Source of the DNA: an uncultured Erysipelotrichaceae bacterium
GTDB lineage: Bacteria; Bacillota_I; Bacilli_A; Erysipelotrichales; Erysipelotrichaceae
Direction of reading: 5' to 3'
Assembly: GCA_902784015.1 (NCBI GenBank)
Contig: CACZTC010000095.1
Location: 1 to 5,380 of the forward strand
Length of the DNA stretch: 5,380 nt
Of the stretch, positions 1-5,380 are shown piece after piece. The notes beneath the pieces were generated by a model. The model was not told the origin of the DNA. It ran no database searches and saw nothing but the letters and a program-made list of their open reading frames with translations. The translations under genes were made by a program, and so were the position numbers. How positions within the stretch are numbered: the first letter of the stretch is position 1; each line of letters starts with the position of its first letter.

Positions 1-3000
1 TATTAGCTATAAAACGTCCTTCTCCATGCGAAATAGGAACAGAAATAACATCACCTACTTTTAATAAACTAAACCAAGGTGATAAATTACTTGATAATCT
101 AGTATGAACGATTTTAGATTGATGTCTACCTATAGTATTAAATGTTAAAGTAGCATCATTTTCATCTAAATCTCTTATTTCGCCATATGGAACTAGACCA
201 AGCTTTATCAAGGCTTGCGCGCCATTACAAATACCTAATATTAAACCTTTTCTTTCTTTTAATAATTTATTTATTTCTTCTTTAATATGAGGATTTCTAA
301 AGAAAGCAGTTATCATCTTAGCTGATCCTTCAGGTTCATCACCGCCCGAAAAGCCTCCTGGTATTACTAAAATATCTGTATCTTTTAATTCTTGCGCAAA
401 TTCTTTAACACTATCACTTACATCTTCTTTTGTAAGATTTCTTAATACTATTATTTCAGCTTTAGCTCCAGCCTTTTCAAAAGCTCTAGCTGTATCATAT
501 TCACAATTAGTTCCTGGGAAGACTGGTATTAATACTTTAGGTATTTCTTTTATATATGGAGCATGATATTCATTATTATATTCTTTTGAAATTGTATATA
601 TTTCTTTATCATCTTTTATTTCGCTTGGGAAAATCTCTTCTAGAATATAACCATTTAGCTTCCAGAGCTCTTCGATTGTTGCTTCTTCATTATTTAATCT
701 AATAACTTTCTCTTCAATTGTCTTACCAATAATATTCAAACCTTCAAGCTCTTCTTCAATTTCAATAATTAAAGCTCCGGGCATCTTCAAATACCAATCA
801 ATATCTTTATTAGCCTCAAAACCAATTTCATTACCAAATGACATTTTCATGATTGCTTCAGCTATACCATTTTCTATCGCATAAGCAGCTTTGATATATT
901 TTTTATATTTATTAAATATTTCAAAATTCACTTTAGGATCTTTATCATCTAATAAAGCAATTAGATGATTAGCTTCTTTAAATTCATTAGTAATGATGTC
1001 ATCTTTTTCGATTGGTGCGATCGCAAAAGATATTAAAGTTGGTGGAACATTCTTATCTAAGAAAGAGCCTGACATTGAATCCTTACCCCCAATAGAAGCA
1101 ACCTTCAAGTCCATTTGCGCATCTAAGGCCCCTAATAAAGCCGCAAAAGGTTTACCCCATTTATTATTATCATTACCTAATCTTTCAAAATATTCTTGGC
1201 AAGATAAATAAGCTTTCTTATAATCGCCTCCCAAGGCAACTAATTTAGCGATAGATAAATATATTGCATCTTTACTACCTTGATATGGACTGACTTCTGT
1301 AATATAAGGATCATAGCCATAAGCCATAATTGAACCAGTTGTTGTTTCTTTTAAAGAAGGAAGTAAAGAAGCCATCGCTTGGGCTTGGGTTCTTTGTTTC
1401 TTACCGCCAAAAGGCATAACTAGATTCATTGCCCCTACCGTACTATCAAATCTTTCCACAAAGCCTTTACTTGTTGCATTATTGATATCTTTAGCCATAT
1501 CTATTAAAGAATTATATTTACATTTATATAATGCTTCTTTATTATCTTTATTTATTCGAATATTAGCTTCTTTAATAGCTCCATTAGTATTCAAAAAGTC
1601 TCTTGATAAATCTAAAATGACTTTATCATGCCATTTCATTATCATTCTTTCTTTTTCTTTTACTTCTGCTACTTTATAAGCTTCTAGATTCTCCTTTTTA
1701 GCTGCCTCGATAAAGAATTCTTCATCTTTTTTATCTATAACTACAGCCATTCTTTCTTGCGATTCGCTTATCGCTATTTCTGTACCATCTAAGCCTTCAT
1801 ATTTCTTTCTTACTGCATCTAAATCTATTTCTAAGCCTTCAGAAAGTTCGCCTATTGCGACCGATACACCACCAGCCCCAAAATCATTACAACGTTTTAT
1901 CTTTTTTGTGACATTACCATCTCTAAATAATCTTTGAATCTTTCTTTCTTCTGGTGCATTACCTTTTTGAACTTCGGAAGCCATTGTTTCTAAAGATTTT
2001 AGATTATGTGTTTTACTAGATCCAGTTGCCCCGCCAATACCATCTCTACCAGTTCTACCGCCTACCAAAAGAATTGCATCACCTGCTCTAGGCCTTTCTC
2101 TTATAATATTTTCTTTCTTCTGAGCTCCTATGACAGCTCCACATTCTAATCTTTTAGCGATATATCCTTCATGATATATTTCTTTGACTAGACCAGTTGC
2201 TAAACCGATTTGATTGCCATAAGAAGAATAACCTTCTTGGGCATTTTTAGTTATTTTTCTTTGTGGTAATTTTCCTTCTAATGTATCTTCTACTTTCTTC
2301 CTAGGATCCCCACTTCCACTAACTCTCATCGCTTGATGAACATATACTCTTCCTGATAAAGGATCTCTAATACAGCCTCCAATACATGTCGCAGCCCCAC
2401 CAAATGGTTCTATTTCGGTTGGATGATTATGTGTTTCATTTTTAAACATCAAAAGCCAATCTTCTTTATGACCTTCGATATTAGCTTCAACATTAATTGA
2501 ACAAGCATTTATTTCTTCTGATTCATCTAATTCTTTTAAATTTCCTTCTTTTTTTAAAGCTTTAGCCCCAATTGTAGCTAAATCCATTAAGGTGATAGCT
2601 CTATCAGTCTTTTCACCATATAAGCTATCTCTAATTTTTAAATAATTATTAAAAGATTTATTAATATCTTCATCTTCTATTTCGATATTCTTAAGATGCG
2701 TTGAAAATGTAGTATGGCGACAATGATCAGACCAATATGTATCAATAACTTTTATTTCTGTTATAGTTGGATCTCTTTTTTCTTCATTTTTAAAATAATT
2801 CTGTAGGAATAATAAATCATCTATATCCATAGCTAATGAATAATCTTTTAAGAAGTCATTAAGCTTTTCTTTATCTAAATCAATAAACCCATCTATGATG
2901 ATGATATCTTTAGGTTCATCATATTTAATAGCTAAAGTATCTTTTATATCTAAAGATGCAAATCTAGTTTCAACTGGATTATTAACATAATTCTTTATTT

Positions 3001-3388
3001 TATCTAAATCATCATCATTGATACTTCCATAAAGTATATATACTTTGGCATAGGATACTAAAGGTCTATCTTTTTGGGATAATAATTGAATACACTGGGC
3101 TGCACTATCAGCTCGCTGATCAAATTGACCTGGTAAAGCTTCTATCGCAAAAATAGCTGCACCATCATTATTTAATTCTTCATAAATATTATCAACCATC
3201 GGTTCTGACAGAATTGATTTAACAGCTTGTTTGAAAGTTTCTTCATCAATACCTTCAATATCATAACGATTGATAATTCTAACTGTATTTAAGCCTTTTA
3301 TATTTAAAAAATTAATAAAGTCTTCTTTTAAAGCCCTAGCCTCATTCTGATATTCTTCTTTTTTCTCCACAAATATGCGATAAACCAT
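1..3388 (-). CDS. purL: FGAM synthase, long single-chain form with fused glutaminase domain; C-terminus beyond window edge
   Basis: This enzyme converts FGAR, glutamine and ATP to FGAM (step 4 of purine synthesis); ammonia made by its glutaminase domain feeds the synthase domain. I translated the frame by hand: it is open from the ATG at 3388 to the left edge, 1129 residues with no stop or frameshift. The N-terminus (VYRIFVEKK) begins a PurS-like domain. Then come the linker motif WSDHCRHTTF (217-226), KNETHNHP (316-323), GGRTGRDGIGGATGSS (443-458), DFGAGGVS (502-509), ISESQERM (540-547) and, in the second synthase half, GGKDSMSG (767-774). The PurQ-like glutaminase starts near 950 (IPVFPGTNCEYD), has GGFSGGDEPEGS, the nucleophile Cys1054 in GICNGAQ, and HGEGRF just before the edge. 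The catalytic His/Glu pair and roughly 110-130 residues lie off the window, assuming the usual length of about 1250. The fusion resembles the form found in clostridia and streptococci, which needs no separate purS or purQ. Confidence 0.97.
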   Translation of the reverse strand, partial: MVYRIFVEKKEEYQNEARALKEDFINFLNIKGLNTVRIINRYDIEGIDEETFKQAVKSILSEPMVDNIYEELNNDGAAIFAIEALPGQFDQRADSAAQCIQLLSQKDRPLVSYAKVYILYGSINDDDLDKIKNYVNNPVETRFASLDIKDTLAIKYDEPKDIIIIDGFIDLDKEKLNDFLKDYSLAMDIDDLLFLQNYFKNEEKRDPTITEIKVIDTYWSDHCRHTTFSTHLKNIEIEDEDINKSFNNYLKIRDSLYGEKTDRAITLMDLATIGAKALKKEGNLKELDESEEINACSINVEANIEGHKEDWLLMFKNETHNHPTEIEPFGGAATCIGGCIRDPLSGRVYVHQAMRVSGSGDPRKKVEDTLEGKLPQRKITKNAQEGYSSYGNQIGLATGLVKEIYHEGYIAKRLECGAVIGAQKKENIIRERPRAGDAILLVGGRTGRDGIGGATGSSKTHNLKSLETMASEVQKGNAPEERKIQRLFRDGNVTKKIKRCNDFGAGGVSVAIGELSEGLEIDLDAVRKKYEGLDGTEIAISESQERMAVVIDKKDEEFFIEAAKKENLEAYKVAEVKEKERMIMKWHDKVILDLSRDFLNTNGAIKEANIRINKDNKEALYKCKYNSLIDMAKDINNATSKGFVERFDSTVGAMNLVMPFGGKKQRTQAQAMASLLPSLKETTTGSIMAYGYDPYITEVSPYQGSKDAIYLSIAKLVALGGDYKKAYLSCQEYFERLGNDNNKWGKPFAALLGALDAQMDLKVASIGGKDSMSGSFLDKNVPPTLISFAIAPIEKDDIITNEFKEANHLIALLDDKDPKVNFEIFNKYKKYIKAAYAIENGIAEAIMKMSFGNEIGFEANKDIDWYLKMPGALIIEIEEELEGLNIIGKTIEEKVIRLNNEEATIEELWKLNGYILEEIFPSEIKDDKEIYTISKEYNNEYHAPYIKEIPKVLIPVFPGTNCEYDTARAFEKAGAKAEIIVLRNLTKEDVSDSVKEFAQELKDTDILVIPGGFSGGDEPEGSAKMITAFFRNPHIKEEINKLLKERKGLILGICNGAQALIKLGLVPYGEIRDLDENDATLTFNTIGRHQSKIVHTRLSSNLSPWFSLLKVGDVISVPISHGEGRFIAN

Positions 3389-3393
3389 AATTA

Positions 3394-4653
3394 TTATCCT
3401 TTCAAACCTTTTTGACCTATATCCTTACGATAATACATTCCTTCAAAATTAACTTTTTTTATATTTTGATATGCTTTTTCTATTGCCTTATCTAAAGTAT
3501 TAGCTCTTCCTAAAACACCTAATACTCTTCCTCCGCTTGTATATAATTCATTATCCTTTAAAATAGCTCCTGCAATAATTACATCATCTTCTATTTCTTT
3601 ATCAATATTAATCAAGAAGCCCTTTTCATATTTATCTGGATAACCTTTAGAAGCAGCTACCACAAAACATGCATAATCATTACTGAATATTACTTCTGTA
3701 TCCTTTAATTCTTCTTTACTACAAGCCATCATTACTTCTAATAAATCGCTTTCCATTAACTCTAGGACAGCTTGGGTTTCTGGATCACCAAAGCGACTAT
3801 TATATTCAATTACTTTAGGACCATCTTTAGTTATCATTAAGCCAAAATATAAACAACCTTTAAAAGGACAGCCTTCTTTATTCATAGCTTCTATTGTCGG
3901 TTTAATTATTTCTTCTAAACATCTATTTTCTATTTCTTGATTATAGAAAGGATTAGGCGCTATAACGCCCATTCCCCCTGTATTCAAGCCAGTATCATTA
4001 TCACCAATTCGCTTATGATCCATTGAAGATATCATTGGCTTAATATCTTTACCATCTGTAAAACATAATACTGATACTTCAGGCCCTTCTAGATATTCTT
4101 CAATTACTACTTTCTTACCTGCTTCACCAAATATTTTTTCTTCTAACATAGCTTTTAATATATCTTTGGCTTCTTTTTTATCTTGGGTTATTAGAACACC
4201 TTTACCTAAAGCTAAACCATCTGCTTTTAAGACATAAGGACCTTCATTATTATCTATATATGAAGAAGCTATATTAAAATCAGTAAAGACTTCATATTTA
4301 GCTGTAGGAATATTATATTTTTTCATCAAATCTTTAGCGAAAGCTTTACTTGATTCAATTCGAGCAGCCTTTTGATTAGGCCCAAAACATAAATAACCTT
4401 CTTTTTCAAAGATATCAACTGCCCCTAAAGCTAAAGGATCATCAGGCGTGACAATAATATAATCAATTTGATTATTCTTAATAAATTCTAATTGTTTATA
4501 AATATCTGTTGCGCTAATATCTAAACATGTTGCATATTTATTAATACCACCATTGCCTGGGGCACAGTAAATATTCTCTACAATATGATTCTCTTTTAAC
4601 TTTTTTATAATGGCGTATTCTCTACCGCCTCCACCAATCACAAATATATTCAT
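3394..4653 (-). CDS. purD: Phosphoribosylamine-glycine ligase (GAR synthetase), complete
   Basis: This ATP-grasp ligase joins glycine to 5-phosphoribosylamine using ATP, giving GAR (step 2 of purine synthesis) in the cytosol. It is complete at 419 residues, the usual PurD length. Visible parts in order are the N-terminal nucleotide-fold start with GGGGREYAI (7-15), TPDDPLALG (69-77), ATP-grasp segments VLKADGLALGKGV (141-153) and EEYLEGPEVS (185-194), the signature DHKRIGDNDTG with NTGGMG (212-229), and EYNSRFGDPETQ (283-294), which carries the metal and ATP ligands. The C-terminal domain has SGGRVLGV (373-380) and YYRKDIG (407-413). Many PurD proteins have His where this one has Tyr13 (GREH to GREY); I take this as lineage variation, not a defect. 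The ATG at 4653 gives the conserved MNIFVIGGGG opening, so the start is secure although its Shine-Dalgarno is poor. The gene sits 7 bases after purH and 5 before purL, which implies one transcript. Confidence 0.98.
   Translation of the reverse strand: MNIFVIGGGGREYAIIKKLKENHIVENIYCAPGNGGINKYATCLDISATDIYKQLEFIKNNQIDYIIVTPDDPLALGAVDIFEKEGYLCFGPNQKAARIESSKAFAKDLMKKYNIPTAKYEVFTDFNIASSYIDNNEGPYVLKADGLALGKGVLITQDKKEAKDILKAMLEEKIFGEAGKKVVIEEYLEGPEVSVLCFTDGKDIKPMISSMDHKRIGDNDTGLNTGGMGVIAPNPFYNQEIENRCLEEIIKPTIEAMNKEGCPFKGCLYFGLMITKDGPKVIEYNSRFGDPETQAVLELMESDLLEVMMACSKEELKDTEVIFSNDYACFVVAASKGYPDKYEKGFLINIDKEIEDDVIIAGAILKDNELYTSGGRVLGVLGRANTLDKAIEKAYQNIKKVNFEGMYYRKDIGQKGLKG
3397..3402 (-). promoter_or_regulatory. 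Shine-Dalgarno site of purL (AAAGGA)
   Basis: On the minus strand AAAGGA lies 8 bases before the ATG at 3388, good spacing for a Gram-positive ribosome binding site. It overlaps the last sense codons of purD (Lys-Gly), so ribosomes finishing purD stop right beside the purL start. This supports the chosen purL start and suggests translational coupling. Confidence 0.75.
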
Positions 4654-4684
4654 AATTATCTTAATGATGGAATAATCTCATCCC
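4654..4684 (-). promoter_or_regulatory. Weak translation initiation region of purD
   Basis: The 7-base gap before the purD ATG and the end of purH just upstream hold no GGAGG-like site at normal spacing; the nearest purine run is AAGAT. A better match, AGGGATGAG, ends 23 bases before the ATG, too far for normal pairing. An AT-only stem (ATTAT with ATAAT, extendable by one G-U pair) could bring it closer, but the stem is weak. The likelier reading is that ribosomes ending purH restart on purD. Confidence 0.35.
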
Positions 4685-5380
4685 TGTAAAGACCATAATC
4701 ATGTCATAATTATTAGCTGTTTCAATCACATTATCATCTCTAATTGATCCCCCAGGCTCAACCACATAATCGCATCCTGATTTCCTAGCTCTTTCAATAT
4801 TATCGCCAAATGGGAAGAAAGCATCAGAGCCTATTGTAAGACCACTCTGCGTAGCTATCCAAGCTTTCTTTTCTTCTTCTGTAAATATTTCAGGTTTATA
4901 TTCAAATAATGTTTCCCAAGTGCCATCTCTTAATACATCTTCATATTCATTAGAAATATAAACATCAATCGCATTATCTCTTTCCGCTCTTCTTACTTCT
5001 TTCTTAAATGGTAAAGATAATACTTTTTCATTTTGGCGTAAATACCAATTATCTGCTTTATTACCTGCTAATCTTGTACAATGAATTCTTGATTGTTGAC
5101 CAGCGCCAATACCTATAGCTTGACCATTTTTCACATAACATACTGAATTAGATTGAGTATATTTAAGAGTAATTAAAGCAACTTTCATATCATTTTTAAT
5201 ATCAGTATTGATATTTTTATTATCAGTTACAATATTCTCAAATAAAGAATCATCAATCTTATAATCATTTCTTCCTTGTTCAAAAGTAATACCATAAACA
5301 TCTTTGCATTCTTGATGTTCTGGCACATAAGTCACATCTATTTGAATGACACAATAATTACCATTCTTTTTCTCTTTTAA
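4661..5380 (-). CDS. purH: AICAR transformylase (phosphoribosylaminoimidazolecarboxamide formyltransferase), monofunctional type; N-terminus beyond window edge
   Basis: This cytosolic enzyme transfers a formyl group from 10-formyl-THF to AICAR, giving FAICAR, in the second-to-last step of IMP synthesis. The frame is open to the right edge, so 239 C-terminal residues are visible. The GTG at 5335 is an internal valine: residues before it (NGNYCVIQID) look like family sequence. Numbered from the edge, visible motifs are KYTQSNSVCY (73-82), GIGAGQQSR (90-98), SDAFFPFGDNI (185-195), PGGSIRDDNVI (209-219) and the terminal FTGMRLFHH. The IHCTRLAGNKADNWYLRQ stretch and the LFHH end (rather than HFRH) point to the short standalone transformylase of clostridia (about 390 residues) rather than bifunctional PurH with an IMP cyclohydrolase domain. 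That is judged from memory of the families. The catalytic Lys-His region lies off the window. The stop codon is 7 bases before purD, so the two are almost certainly co-transcribed. Function is very likely; the standalone architecture is less certain because the N-terminus is missing. Confidence 0.93.
   Translation of the reverse strand, partial: LKEKKNGNYCVIQIDVTYVPEHQECKDVYGITFEQGRNDYKIDDSLFENIVTDNKNINTDIKNDMKVALITLKYTQSNSVCYVKNGQAIGIGAGQQSRIHCTRLAGNKADNWYLRQNEKVLSLPFKKEVRRAERDNAIDVYISNEYEDVLRDGTWETLFEYKPEIFTEEEKKAWIATQSGLTIGSDAFFPFGDNIERARKSGCDYVVEPGGSIRDDNVIETANNYDMIMVFTGMRLFHH

Noticed and set aside
993..1211. A 72-codon open frame on the plus strand
   Set aside because: It lies antisense to the purL region carrying GGKDSMSG. 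The protein shows no recognisable domain and no ribosome binding site was noted. It is a shadow of the AT-rich purL gene.
1482..1679. A 65-codon plus-strand frame whose translation looks hydrophobic, as if a small membrane protein
   Set aside because: It is antisense to purL. Hydrophobic shadows arise naturally opposite Lys/Glu/Asp-rich AT-rich coding sequence, and nothing supports independent expression.
4615..4617. Tyr13 in place of His in the PurD GGREH motif, as a possible functional change
   Set aside because: All ATP-grasp and metal-binding motifs of PurD are intact and I recall GREY in related low-GC Gram-positive proteins, so it looks like normal family variation.
4661..4680. Possible terminator or promoter at the purH-purD junction
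   Set aside because: The only stem is short and AT-only, with no following T-run on the minus strand, and the 7-base gap is too small for a promoter. The genes are best read as one transcript.
4761..4775. Glu before PGGS in the transformylase (VEPGGS), where many relatives have Gln
   Set aside because: This position varies across the family, Ala being found in enterobacterial PurH as I recall, so the change carries no clear meaning.
5333..5335. GTG at 5335 as the start of the transformylase
   Set aside because: The same frame continues without a stop to the window edge and the residues before it resemble the family, so this is an internal valine codon in a gene that begins outside the window.
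1..5380. Mollicute-type recoding of TGA to tryptophan, considered because of the high AT content
   Set aside because: All tryptophans in the three proteins, including those in WSDHCRH, NKWGK and NWYLRQ, are encoded by TGG, and no in-frame TGA occurs. The standard bacterial code fits.

Overview
The window is an internal piece of a de novo purine biosynthesis operon. All of it is transcribed on the minus strand, so the genes read from right to left. In transcription order they are the C-terminal part of an AICAR transformylase (PurH-type, cut by the right edge), a complete phosphoribosylamine-glycine ligase (purD), and a long single-chain FGAM synthase (purL, cut by the left edge near its C-terminus). 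The gaps between genes are 7 and 5 bases. Almost every base is coding, and no promoter, terminator, RNA gene, repeat, mobile element or CRISPR array was seen.

The DNA is AT-rich (about 30 % GC by eye). Codon choice is strongly biased to A/T endings (TTA for Leu, AGA for Arg), and the coding strand is purine-rich. The proteins resemble those of low-GC Gram-positive bacteria. The transformylase looks like the monofunctional type known from clostridia and relatives. PurL is the fused single-chain form, and the order purH-purD-purL matches the end of the purine operon in clostridia such as Clostridioides difficile. Every tryptophan codon seen is TGG, and no in-frame TGA occurs, so there is no sign of the Mollicute code. 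Best guess: a Firmicute of the Clostridia or Erysipelotrichia kind, possibly an uncultured gut lineage. The genus cannot be named from this window.

PurD catalyses step 2 of the pathway (phosphoribosylamine + glycine + ATP to GAR). PurL catalyses step 4 (FGAR + glutamine + ATP to FGAM). The transformylase catalyses step 9 (AICAR + 10-formyl-THF to FAICAR). The other pur genes, including whichever enzyme closes the IMP ring, would lie to the right, upstream in transcription. The window looks like ordinary core metabolism, and I found no undescribed system in it.
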